Assembly (NCBI GenBank): GCA_003164475.1
Contig: PLTL01000033.1
Coordinates: forward strand, 1-7,111
From: Candidatus Dormiibacterota bacterium
GTDB taxonomy: Bacteria > Chloroflexota > Dormibacteria > UBA8260 > Bog-877
Direction: 5' to 3'
Length of the DNA stretch: 7,111 nucleotides
Positions 1-5,650 of the stretch are shown piece by piece. Made by a program: the position numbers and the translations under genes. The first letter of the stretch is position 1, and the number at the start of each line of letters is the position of its first letter. The notes beneath the pieces were generated by a model that did no database searches, was not told where the DNA came from, and was given only the letters and a program-made list of their open reading frames with translations.

Positions 1-68
1 CGGCGGCGCTGCTCGCGATCTGCGTGCCCCTGGCGGTCCACCTCTTCCGGCGCCGCACCGCCGACTGA
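1..68 (+). CDS. 3' end of a membrane protein, probably an ABC-2 type transporter permease (partial)
   Basis: Only the last 21 codons and the TGA stop (66-68) are inside the window; the frame begins at base 3. The visible peptide is a hydrophobic helix (AALLAICVPLAVHLF) followed by a short basic tail (RRRTAD). This is how the last transmembrane helix and cytoplasmic tail of many actinobacterial ABC-2 (DrrB-like) permeases end, but other membrane proteins could end the same way, so the family is an inference. The gene converges on the sugar operon with 7 bases between the stop codons. I see no terminator hairpin there, so read-through into the opposite strand is possible. Nothing ties it functionally to the operon. 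Confidence 0.55.
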   Translation, partial: AALLAICVPLAVHLFRRRTAD

Positions 69-75
69 GTGCCGC

Positions 76-1044
76 TCAGACCGAGGTCGGACGCGCCGTG
101 CTGGTGACCGGCGCCGGAGCTGGTCCCGCCGGCCCTCCCCTCTGCCGGCAGGCGTCCGCGGCTGCCGCCATCGCCACTCCCAGGTGCACCTGCCAGTCCA
201 GCTCGGCCAGATCACGGCGGTGCCCAACGCAGCCGGCGTCCTCGGTGCCCTCCGCGAGGGCGCTGACCAGCAGCCCCGCCAGGGAGGCGTCGCCGGCGCC
301 CAACGTGTCCACTATGTCCGCACTGGCAACCATGGCAGGCGCCTCAAACCGGGACCCCGCTGCGGTCAGGATCTCCCCACCCTGGGCGCCCTTGGTGAGG
401 AATATCACCTGAGCACCGCTGCCGAAGAGACGGTCCACGGGATACGTGCCCTGGGACCCACCCAGGACCTCGAGATCCTCATCGCTCACCTTCAGGATGT
501 CGGTCACCTTCAGCAGGTCCTCCAGATTCGTGGTCAGGAGGTCCAGCTGTTGAATCAGCCCTGGTCTCACATTGGGGTCCAGCACTCGCCACGGGTGACC
601 ACCGCCCAGAAGAGCGCGCAGGGAGCGGGCCTGGGCCCGGTCCTCATAGTTGAAGGCGTTCACCACCACCGCATCGGAGTTCGCCACCGCTCTGGCGGCT
701 TCCTCGGAGAACGCGAACGACAGGTACGCTCGCCCTCCGAACTCGTAGCTGGGCTGGCTTCCCTCCAGGTGGACGACAGCGCGCGCCGTCACTGCTGGCG
801 CCTCCCCCTCCTCGACCAGGTGAACACCGGAGCTGCTCAGCGCGCTCCTCATCGCCATCCCGATCTCATCGCCGGCCACGGCAGCCACCAGGCTGGCATC
901 GACGCCTCGCATGCCCAGGAGCATCGCGACGTTGAGCCCTGCCCCTCCCAGCCGGGCAAACCTGCCTCGCGAAGTCACGATCTCATCGACCAGCGCGTTC
1001 CCGATCACGGTGACGCGAGGTCGACGCACAGCCCTCTGGTTCAT
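76..1044 (-). CDS. PfkB-family (ribokinase-like) sugar kinase
   Basis: A 322-residue cytoplasmic kinase of usual PfkB length, expected to transfer phosphate from ATP to a sugar hydroxyl. Visible motifs in order: an N-terminal strand with a likely sugar-binding Asp (GNALVDE, D20); the Gly-rich first signature GGAGLNVA (33-40); DPNVRP (156-161), common in fructokinase-like members; KVSDEDL (185-191); LTKGAQGG (216-223); and the second signature DTLGAGDA (246-253), forming the anion hole with catalytic base D252. The start is the ATG at 1042-1044, whose bases overlap the isomerase stop (ATGA). There is no good Shine-Dalgarno, so translation is probably coupled. The frame stays open to 1305, but that extension lies antiparallel inside the isomerase gene, is Arg/Gly/Pro-rich and has no family match. 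The Ala/Pro-rich tail after about residue 302 is probably disordered. The substrate cannot be read from sequence; ribose, ribulose, fructose or another ketose are candidates. As the last gene it probably supplies the phosphorylated sugar used by the two upstream enzymes. Confidence 0.9.
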   Translation of the reverse strand: MNQRAVRRPRVTVIGNALVDEIVTSRGRFARLGGAGLNVAMLLGMRGVDASLVAAVAGDEIGMAMRSALSSSGVHLVEEGEAPAVTARAVVHLEGSQPSYEFGGRAYLSFAFSEEAARAVANSDAVVVNAFNYEDRAQARSLRALLGGGHPWRVLDPNVRPGLIQQLDLLTTNLEDLLKVTDILKVSDEDLEVLGGSQGTYPVDRLFGSGAQVIFLTKGAQGGEILTAAGSRFEAPAMVASADIVDTLGAGDASLAGLLVSALAEGTEDAGCVGHRRDLAELDWQVHLGVAMAAAADACRQRGGPAGPAPAPVTSTARPTSV

Positions 1045-1589
1045 TCGAGATTCGCGTGCCTCAATCTCAGCCCGGTTCGGGGGTCCTCCAGCCGCCCTGC
1101 CAGGGCGTGGATGACCCCATCCAGCACCATCAGGGCAGCCTGCTCGAACAGGCTCCCTCCGAGCTGGACGGATCCACCTGCTGGGAGCGTGAGCACCACG
1201 TCCGCCACGTCGATCAGAGGAGCGCTCCGGGCGTGGGTGATCGCGACCACCAGCACGCCAAGCTCGTGGGCGCGCGTGGCCCGGCTCACGCTGATCGGGG
1301 TGCACCCCGACCCAGAGATCACCAGCAGCCCGTCCCCGGACATGACGGCAGGAGCCGTGGCCTCACCCAGGACGTGGCTCACGCGGCCCAGGTGCATGAA
1401 GCGCATGGCCACCATGGCGGCCACCAGCCCCGACCGCCCCTGACCGGTGAAGAACCAGCGCCGGTCGCCCTCCTCCCACACCCGCACCAGAGCGGCGATC
1501 TCGTCCGAGCTCAACTGTTCGGAGAGCCGGTGAACCTCATCGAAGGGGGCCATCCACGGCCACGGTCGATCAGATGCGCCGAGATCCAT
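1041..1589 (-). CDS. hxlB: 6-phospho-3-hexuloisomerase (PHI), SIS-domain
   Basis: A 182-residue single SIS-domain protein, matching the family length. PHI interconverts D-arabino-hex-3-ulose 6-phosphate and fructose 6-phosphate, the second step of the ribulose monophosphate (RuMP) route. Seen motifs: GQGRSGL (49-55) and AMRFMHLG (61-68), the typical PHI phosphate-binding start; GEATAP (75-80); ISGSGCT (91-97), the SIS phosphate loop with Cys where Glu, Arg or Lys is frequent; QLGGSLFEQ (142-150) with the family's catalytic Glu (E149); and the C-terminal RHANLE (177-182), which strongly resembles archaeal PHI endings. The start ATG at 1587-1589 is fixed by a strong Shine-Dalgarno; a second ATG at 1553 has none. 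The first 79 bases lie inside the 3' end of the synthase gene in another frame. The stop overlaps the kinase start. HPS and PHI are usually adjacent or fused, which supports the assignment. Confidence 0.88.
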   Translation of the reverse strand: MDLGASDRPWPWMAPFDEVHRLSEQLSSDEIAALVRVWEEGDRRWFFTGQGRSGLVAAMVAMRFMHLGRVSHVLGEATAPAVMSGDGLLVISGSGCTPISVSRATRAHELGVLVVAITHARSAPLIDVADVVLTLPAGGSVQLGGSLFEQAALMVLDGVIHALAGRLEDPRTGLRLRHANLE

Positions 1590-2182
1590 CGAGCCACCTC
1601 CCTGGGGTTGTCCGCCTCAGTGATCGCCGACCCCACCACCACGACATCGGGCCCGGCTTCGACCACCTCCGCGAGATTGCCTTCGCCGATGCCGCCGGCA
1701 ACGGCCACACGATAGCCAAGCTTCCGCATCGCCCCAGCTCGCGCGATCTGACTTCCGTCACCCCCGCCCGCCAGCCGCACATCCGTGGGCGAGTGCAGCA
1801 GCAGGTATGCGAACCGGTCCGGATACTGATCGCCGCGGTCGGGGAGGCGCTCACTGCAGATGGTGTCGGCCACCACATACGCCCCATGTTCCTGGGCCAC
1901 CCTGTTGACCGCCTCCAGGGTGGCGCTCGACGCCACTTCCAGGACGGTCATGAAGGTGGCCCCCAGGCGGAAGTACATCCTCGCCTCCTGGGCTCCGCCA
2001 TCGGCGGTCTTGGAGTCCACGAGGACCGGCCTTCCCCCCGCCAGCTCCCGGACCGTGGCGATCCCGCCGAGGCCGAAGCGCTTGAGCAGTGGGGTGCCCA
2101 CCTCGACGATGTCGACGAACTCGACCACCTGGGGCAGCAGGGCGATGTGGGCCGGGTCATCCAAGGCGAGCTGGAGCAGCAC
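1511..2182 (-). CDS. hxlA: 3-hexulose-6-phosphate synthase-like protein (HPS/KGPDC branch of the OMP decarboxylase superfamily)
   Basis: A 223-residue (beta/alpha)8 enzyme. HPS condenses formaldehyde with ribulose 5-phosphate to D-arabino-hex-3-ulose 6-phosphate, or runs in reverse. Superfamily landmarks seen: LQLALD (3-8, D8); DIVEVGTPLL (24-33, E27); the catalytic D-x-K-x-x-D as VDSKTADGG (D56, K58, D61); a conserved His in LLHSPTD (H130, D134); and the phosphate-binding loops VAGGIG (161-166) and VVGSAI (182-187). Departures from my memory of the family: TADGG rather than TMDAG, and HSPTDVR where HPS usually has HxGxDxQ. The Arg used by 3-keto-L-gulonate-6-P decarboxylase after the His is also absent. 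The start is GTG at 2180-2182, the only plausible start before an upstream in-frame stop, and it gives the typical family N-terminus; the Shine-Dalgarno is weak. It lies 45 bases after the ATPase stop and overlaps PHI by 79 bases. A related keto-sugar-phosphate lyase remains possible. Confidence 0.83.
   Translation of the reverse strand: MLLQLALDDPAHIALLPQVVEFVDIVEVGTPLLKRFGLGGIATVRELAGGRPVLVDSKTADGGAQEARMYFRLGATFMTVLEVASSATLEAVNRVAQEHGAYVVADTICSERLPDRGDQYPDRFAYLLLHSPTDVRLAGGGDGSQIARAGAMRKLGYRVAVAGGIGEGNLAEVVEAGPDVVVVGSAITEADNPREVARWISAHLIDRGRGWPPSMRFTGSPNS
1594..1602 (-). promoter_or_regulatory. Strong Shine-Dalgarno deciding the isomerase start inside the synthase gene
   Basis: On the minus strand the sequence reads GGGAGGTGG, with core GGAGG at 1597-1601 ending 7 bases before the ATG at 1587-1589. 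It lies inside the synthase coding sequence. It favours this start over the next in-frame ATG (1551-1553), which has no such site, and so shows that the long gene overlap is real. Confidence 0.75.
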
Positions 2183-2227
2183 GGCGACCCTACCGTTCCA
2201 ACCCGGAGCCGCGCTGCCGAGGGACGC

Positions 2228-3091
2228 TCACAGAGACGCGGCCACGCTGGAGCCGGTCATGTCGCTGACCAGCTGGTCCGTGGTGACCTCGGCTGCCCGG
2301 TAGTCGGAAACCACCTGGCCCAGTCGCATGGTGACGATCCGATCGCACACATCGATGACGTAGGGGAGGGTGTGGGAGATGAAGATCACGCAGATGCCTC
2401 GACTCCGAACCTCCCGGACCAGCCGGAGCACCTCGACGACCTCGGTGACCCCGAGGTGGTTCGTGGGCTCATCGAGGATGAGGATCTTGCGCGCCCACAC
2501 CACCGGCCGGGCCACCGCCACGGCCTGGCGCTGACCCCCGGACAACCTGCCGACCCCGGCCCCCGGGGGGACCCGGGTCATGCCGATGTGGGCCAGGGCC
2601 TGCTCCGCCTGGGCTTCCATCTTGCCCTGGTTCAAGAACCCCATCCGACCCAGGATTCCGTCGCGCAAGATCTCCCGGCCCAGGAAGAGATTCGACGCCA
2701 CGCTGAGGTGCGGGGCGAGACCGCCGTCCTGGAACACGGTCTCGATCCCGGCGGCGAGAGCGGCGTGGGGTGACTCCCACCGTCGCTCGACGTCATCGAC
2801 GAAGATCCTGCCGGTCTCGGGTGTGATCGTTCCCGCGATGACCTTGACCATCGTCGACTTGCCGGCGCCGTTGTCGCCCACCAGTCCGACAACCTCCCCC
2901 TGACGGGCGACGAAGTTCACCCCGCCCAGGGCTCGCACGGCGCCGTACCGCACGCTGACGTCCTCCAGCCGAAGGACGATCCTCTCCTGGCTCACACCCG
3001 AAGGCGCCGGCCCGACGGGACCTCCCGACCCGGGCCCCTCGGGGGCCGGAATGTCAGTGCCATGCTCCGCCTGCCGGGAGTCCGCGCTCAT
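2228..3091 (-). CDS. Sugar ABC transporter ATP-binding protein (single ABC domain, RbsA/FrcA type)
   Basis: A 287-residue ATPase that would energise the adjacent permease on the cytoplasmic face. Motifs: Walker A GDNGAGKST (72-80), Q-loop VFQDGG (Q121), signature LSGGQ (183-187), Walker B ILILDE (203-208) followed by PTNHLGV, and the switch His in ISHTL (H240). PTNxLGV after Walker B is typical of the ribose/fructose/xylose (CUT2) family. RbsA and its relatives usually carry two fused ABC domains in about 500 residues; this protein has one, like FrcA, and presumably works as a homodimer. Residues 1-35 are a Gly/Pro-rich, probably disordered extension before the first strand (VLRLEDVSVRYG). 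The start ATG (3089-3091) overlaps the permease stop (ATGA). An open extension to 3475 is a shadow of the permease gene and is rejected. Confidence 0.92.
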   Translation of the reverse strand: MSADSRQAEHGTDIPAPEGPGSGGPVGPAPSGVSQERIVLRLEDVSVRYGAVRALGGVNFVARQGEVVGLVGDNGAGKSTMVKVIAGTITPETGRIFVDDVERRWESPHAALAAGIETVFQDGGLAPHLSVASNLFLGREILRDGILGRMGFLNQGKMEAQAEQALAHIGMTRVPPGAGVGRLSGGQRQAVAVARPVVWARKILILDEPTNHLGVTEVVEVLRLVREVRSRGICVIFISHTLPYVIDVCDRIVTMRLGQVVSDYRAAEVTTDQLVSDMTGSSVAASL

Positions 3092-4092
3092 CGCCCGTTC
3101 CCCCGCATCAGCTGCTGCACTCCGACCGCGCCGGCGATCAGGATCCCGGTGACCACCGTCTCCCAGAAAGGCTGCAGGCCCGTGAGCACCAGACCACTCA
3201 GCACCACGGAGAGGATCAGGGTGCCGAGCACCGTGCCGGTCATGGTGGCGACTCCCCCGAAGAGGCTGGCCCCACCGATGACCACGGCAGCGATGGCGGT
3301 GAGATTCGAATTCACTCCGCTGAGCGGAGACCCGGTGCCCAGCCTCATGAGGTCGATGAGACCGGCCATCCCAGCCATGACCCCGGCCAGCACATACACC
3401 TTGATGACGTGCCGCCCCACCGGTATCCCGGCGTCGGCGGCGGCCGAGCTGTTGGAGCCGATGGCGAACGCCCATCGGCCAAAGCGCGAGTAGTGCAGAT
3501 ACAGGGCCCCGATCACGAAGGCCACGATGGTCACCAGGATCGGGATGGTGAAGTACCCGGCCAGGACCTGATTGCCCATCGTGGCCACCACGGCGGGCGT
3601 CCCCAGCACGGTGAGCCCGTCCGTGAGGACCAGCGTCAGGCCGCCGGCGATTCCCAACATCGCCAGGGTGGCCACGAATGGGGTCAGCTTCATGCGGACC
3701 ACCATGAAGCCGTTGGCCAGGCCGGCGGCACCGCCCACCAGCAGCCCCACCACAATCCCGGCCCCGATGTCGACCCCCGGCACCCCTCCGCCGATATTGG
3801 TCGCCATGACCTTCGCCCCGACGACTCCCGCAAGGCCGAGGATGGCTCCCACCGACAGATCGATGCCGCCGGTGACGATGACGAACGTCTCGGCGATGGC
3901 CAGCAGTCCGGTCTCGGTCGCCGACTGCCCTATTCCTGTGATGTTGATCTGCGAGAGGAACCCCTGTCCGAAGATCGAGAAGAACACGATCAGCGCGACA
4001 AGTACTCCACCCAGCAGAACCTCCTGAGCGTATCGCTCCAGCACCCGCCGGGCCTGGCCGACCGACCGAGCCCGAAAGCCCACGTTCGTCAT
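3088..4092 (-). CDS. Sugar ABC transporter permease, RbsC/BPD_transp_2 family
   Basis: A 334-residue integral membrane protein of usual RbsC length, forming the translocation path for a monosaccharide, presumably as a homodimer. A basic N-terminus (RARSVGQARRVLERY) precedes about eight to ten hydrophobic segments, for example around 26-46, 62-77, 82-95, 110-130, 137-158, 180-200, 230-247, 264-280 and 285-305. Family hallmarks: VIVTGGIDLSVGA (71-83), LANGFMVVRMKLTPFVATL (125-143), the cytoplasmic coupling loop RFGRWAFAIGSN followed by AAADAGIPV (203-225), and TAIAAVVIGGASLFGG (265-280). The start ATG at 4090-4092 follows a GAGGAG Shine-Dalgarno. The stop overlaps the ATPase start by four bases, so translation is probably coupled. 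A 143-base spacer with a strong hairpin separates it from the binding-protein gene upstream. Confidence 0.95.
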   Translation of the reverse strand: MTNVGFRARSVGQARRVLERYAQEVLLGGVLVALIVFFSIFGQGFLSQINITGIGQSATETGLLAIAETFVIVTGGIDLSVGAILGLAGVVGAKVMATNIGGGVPGVDIGAGIVVGLLVGGAAGLANGFMVVRMKLTPFVATLAMLGIAGGLTLVLTDGLTVLGTPAVVATMGNQVLAGYFTIPILVTIVAFVIGALYLHYSRFGRWAFAIGSNSSAAADAGIPVGRHVIKVYVLAGVMAGMAGLIDLMRLGTGSPLSGVNSNLTAIAAVVIGGASLFGGVATMTGTVLGTLILSVVLSGLVLTGLQPFWETVVTGILIAGAVGVQQLMRGNGR

Positions 4093-4141
4093 GGGGCCGA
4101 TCTCCTCGTAACTCTCAACGATACAGGGACTGATCTCGCGC

Positions 4142-4177
4142 CGGCCAGCCTGGTGTTCCGAATGTCCAGGCTGGCCG
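4142..4177 (-). promoter_or_regulatory. Perfect 12-bp intercistronic stem-loop
   Basis: Arms 4142-4153 and 4166-4177 are exact inverted complements (CGGCCAGCCTGG / CCAGGCTGGCCG) with a 12-base loop. The element sits in the 143-base gap between the binding-protein stop (4236) and the permease start (4092). No T-run follows the stem on the transcribed strand, so it is not a classical intrinsic terminator. Hairpins at this place in sugar ABC operons usually protect the upstream message or partly stop transcription, giving much more binding protein than permease; that role is inferred. A second small hairpin (4216-4220 with 4224-4228) lies nearer the binding-protein stop. Confidence 0.7.
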
Positions 4178-4235
4178 TGCGTGAGCCCATGTCCGTTGGC
4201 CCCATTGAGGTGAGGCCGCTTTCAGCGGGTCCGAT

Positions 4236-5219
4236 CTAACCCAGCGAGTAGAAGTACTGCTCGTTGGTCGCGTAGTTGGCGTAGGTGATGGTGACGTTCG
4301 GCACGTTGTCCACCTTGGCGATGCCACCGGCCTTGCCTTGAGCCGCCAGGACCGCGTCCTCGACGGCGATCTGGCCCTCGAGCGCGGGCTGTTGCGCGAT
4401 CAGGCCGACCAGCTTGTCCGCCTCCAGGGCCGTGACCTGAGCGGCCTCGGCATCGTAGGAGATCACCTTGACACCAGCACCGGCCGTGCCCAAGTCCTGG
4501 AGCTCTGCGATGGTGCCCTCAGCGGTCACGTCATCCACCGCGAAGACGCCCTTCAGGTTGGGGTACCGGGAGAGCTGCTGCTGGATGATGGTCTGGGCAT
4601 TGGTGGCGACGTCCTGGCTGTACTGGGTTCCCACCAGAGTGATGTTGGGGTAGTCGTTCTGCATGGTGGCGACGAATGCGGCCGAGCGCTGGTCGTCAGA
4701 AGTCACCCCCGCCGAGCTGTCGAGCAGGAGCACCTGTCCACTGTCTCCGATCGCGTCGGCGAGCAGCTTGGCGGCCTGCTGACCCCCACCGGTGTTGTCA
4801 CCGGCGATCCGGGTGACCAGGTCGCTGGTGTCGTTGGTGTACGTGTCCACGCAGACGACGGGGATCCCGTCCTTCTTGGCGCTCTGGACTTCGGGGACCA
4901 GCGCCTGTGCGTTGGTTGGGGAGAGGACCAGTGCGCTGACATGCTTCGCCAGCTCCGCGGTCACATAGGGGATCTCGGTGGTCGGCGAGTATGTGGTGCT
5001 GGAGCCTTCCCAGTCCAGGGTCACTCCCAGCTTCGCCGCCTCAGCATTGGCGCCGTTTTCCATGGTGATGAAGTAGGGGTCCGAGGTGATGCCCACCACG
5101 AATCCGATCGTGATGTGGGTGTTGGCAGTCGCGGTGCTGGACGTCGTGCCGCAGGCGGCCAGTACCACTCCCAACGTGGCAGCACATGCTGCACCCCTAA
5201 AGGTCGTCGTGCATCTCAT
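4236..5219 (-). CDS. Sugar ABC transporter substrate-binding lipoprotein (RbsB-like, Peripla_BP_4)
   Basis: A 327-residue extracellular solute-binding protein that would capture the sugar and deliver it to the permease. The N-terminus is a lipoprotein signal: MRCTTTFR, a hydrophobic stretch, then the lipobox LAAC with the lipidated C23. A Thr/Ser/Ala linker precedes the mature fold, which begins ITIGFVVGITSDPYF, the usual first strand and ligand loop of the ribose-binding family. Other matches are the VSALVLSPTNAQALVPEVQSA region, IPVVCVDTY, the GDNTGGGQQAAKLL helix, LLLDSSAG, and the hinge-side GVFAVDD. The start ATG (5217-5219) has a good GGAGGAG Shine-Dalgarno about 9 bases upstream. The stop is TAG at 4236-4238. 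It is first in the operon and should be the most strongly expressed. Its ribosome-binding region and first seven codons are part of a 103-bp tandem duplication. The ligand is probably a pentose or hexose, not identifiable by eye. Confidence 0.94.
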   Translation of the reverse strand: MRCTTTFRGAACAATLGVVLAACGTTSSTATANTHITIGFVVGITSDPYFITMENGANAEAAKLGVTLDWEGSSTTYSPTTEIPYVTAELAKHVSALVLSPTNAQALVPEVQSAKKDGIPVVCVDTYTNDTSDLVTRIAGDNTGGGQQAAKLLADAIGDSGQVLLLDSSAGVTSDDQRSAAFVATMQNDYPNITLVGTQYSQDVATNAQTIIQQQLSRYPNLKGVFAVDDVTAEGTIAELQDLGTAGAGVKVISYDAEAAQVTALEADKLVGLIAQQPALEGQIAVEDAVLAAQGKAGGIAKVDNVPNVTITYANYATNEQYFYSLG

Positions 5220-5404
5220 CGCGGGTCACTCCTCCGTTTATGTGCCGTTAGTGCCATCAACCATCGACTGGAGCCAATCGCCCCACCCGAGCCCTGAACC
5301 GAAAGGTCGTCGTGCATCTCATCGCGGGTCACTCCTCCGTTTATGTGCCATCAGTGCCATCAACCATCGACTGGAGCCAATCGCCCCACCCGAGCCCTGA
5401 ACCG
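5199..5404. repeat. Two-copy 103-bp tandem duplication covering the start of the binding-protein gene
   Basis: Copy 1 (5199-5301) and copy 2 (5302-5404) are directly adjacent and match at 101 of 103 positions. The only differences are 5247 G versus 5350 A and 5249 T versus 5352 C. Each copy holds, on the minus strand, a GATGG-rich stretch, the GGAGGAG ribosome-binding site, the ATG and the first seven codons of the binding-protein gene. Copy 1 is the functional start; copy 2 is a duplicate in the leader. In copy 2 the GATGGCACT unit forms a near-perfect 9-bp direct repeat, while copy 1 has GATGGCACTAACGGCAC. The near identity suggests a recent duplication. Confidence 0.97.
5257..5322 (-). other. 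Decoy 21-codon upstream ORF created by the tandem duplication
   Basis: The second repeat copy carries the same GGAGGAG ribosome-binding site and ATG (5320-5322). The frame reads MRCTTTF as in the real lipoprotein, then crosses the repeat junction into RFRARVGRLAPVDG and stops at TGA 5257-5259, 37 bases before the true ATG. Because the initiation signals are duplicated, ribosomes should be able to start here. It could act as an accidental leader peptide affecting translation of the binding protein. No function for the peptide itself is suggested. Confidence 0.5.
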
Positions 5405-5592
5405 AGCTCGACCTTCCACCTCGTGGTCACATGACCGCGCTGGTCACGGGCGAAGCCCTCATCCCTGGCGGAGGTCCCTGCCGGGCCCCCGCTCGCTACC
5501 CTTCACCCTTCCGCTCGGCCCTCCAAGTACCCGTTTCCGGGGTCCGGCCACGCTGCCGTCAGACGCCACCGTGGGGCGCTTGGAGCGTTGAC
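5405..5592 (-). promoter_or_regulatory. Long untranslated leader of the sugar operon with a GGTCA dyad
   Basis: If the promoter at 5621-5650 is used, this stretch is transcribed leader. I see no convincing gene in it. The clearest structure is a dyad at 5422-5439: GGTCA-CA-TGACC with further matching outer CG pairs and one mismatch. The half-site TGGTCAC recurs at 5441-5447, 17 bases from the first. Such an arrangement suits a dimeric repressor or activator. A small GGGC/GCCC hairpin with a 3-base loop lies at 5448-5458. No known riboswitch class was recognised. Confidence 0.35.
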
Positions 5593-5607
5593 GGGAAATC
5601 GTTTACC
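5593..5607. promoter_or_regulatory. Putative LacI-family operator (CG-centred dyad)
   Basis: The sequence GGGAAATCGTTTACC is an imperfect dyad centred on the CG at 5600-5601, with matching GG/CC and AA/TT pairs. LacI-family sites are typically dyads around a CpG, where the hinge leucine intercalates; the regulator encoded next door keeps that leucine (L60). The site would lie about 7 to 21 bases downstream of the predicted transcription start of the operon, where a bound repressor blocks initiation. Assignment to the adjacent regulator is inferred. Confidence 0.5.
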
Positions 5608-5620
5608 AACCACGCCCGCG

Positions 5621-5650
5621 ACCATAGCACCCCCCCTGGGGGGGTTTCAA
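5621..5650 (-). promoter_or_regulatory. Putative promoter of the sugar operon
   Basis: On the minus strand, TTGAAA (5645-5650) and TATGGT (5621-5626) form a -35/-10 pair with an 18-base spacer. TGC directly before the -10 gives an extended -10. The start would fall near 5614, leaving a leader of about 395 bases. A T-rich stretch lies just upstream of the -35. This is the best promoter-like pair I found on this strand in the intergenic region; I saw none closer to the binding-protein gene. Confidence 0.45.
5629..5645. repeat. Perfect C7-T-G7 palindrome in the promoter spacer
   Basis: Bases 5630-5636 are seven C, 5637 is T, 5638-5644 are seven G, flanked by A (5629) and T (5645), giving 8-bp arms around one central base. 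It fills the space between the proposed -35 and -10. It could be a binding site for a regulator that acts between these boxes or on G-tracts, or a slippage-prone tract that alters promoter spacing. Confidence 0.6.

Noticed and set aside
1045..1305. N-terminal extension of the kinase frame to an ATG at 1305
   Set aside because: The added 87 residues are Arg/Gly/Pro-rich, overlap the isomerase gene and match nothing in PfkB proteins; the ATGA start at 1044 fits the family start.
184..1443. Long plus-strand open frame of 419 codons
   Set aside because: It runs antisense across two well-recognised genes, is rich in His/Gln/Arg/Pro and has no domain; such open shadows are common in GC-rich DNA.
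1574..2773. Plus-strand open frame of 399 codons
   Set aside because: Antisense to the synthase and ATPase genes, low-complexity composition rich in His, Asp and Gly, and no recognisable motif.
3092..3475. N-terminal extension of the ATPase frame to 3475
   Set aside because: The extra 128 residues lie inside the permease gene in a second frame and are low-complexity Arg/Gly/His; the ATG overlapping the permease stop is the natural start.
4142..4177. Intrinsic terminator reading of the intercistronic hairpin
   Set aside because: No T-run follows the stem on the minus strand, and the downstream genes clearly belong to the same transport system.
5199..5404. CRISPR-like or phage attachment repeat
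   Set aside because: Only two long adjacent copies without spacers, containing a gene start, and no integrase nearby; a simple tandem duplication explains it.
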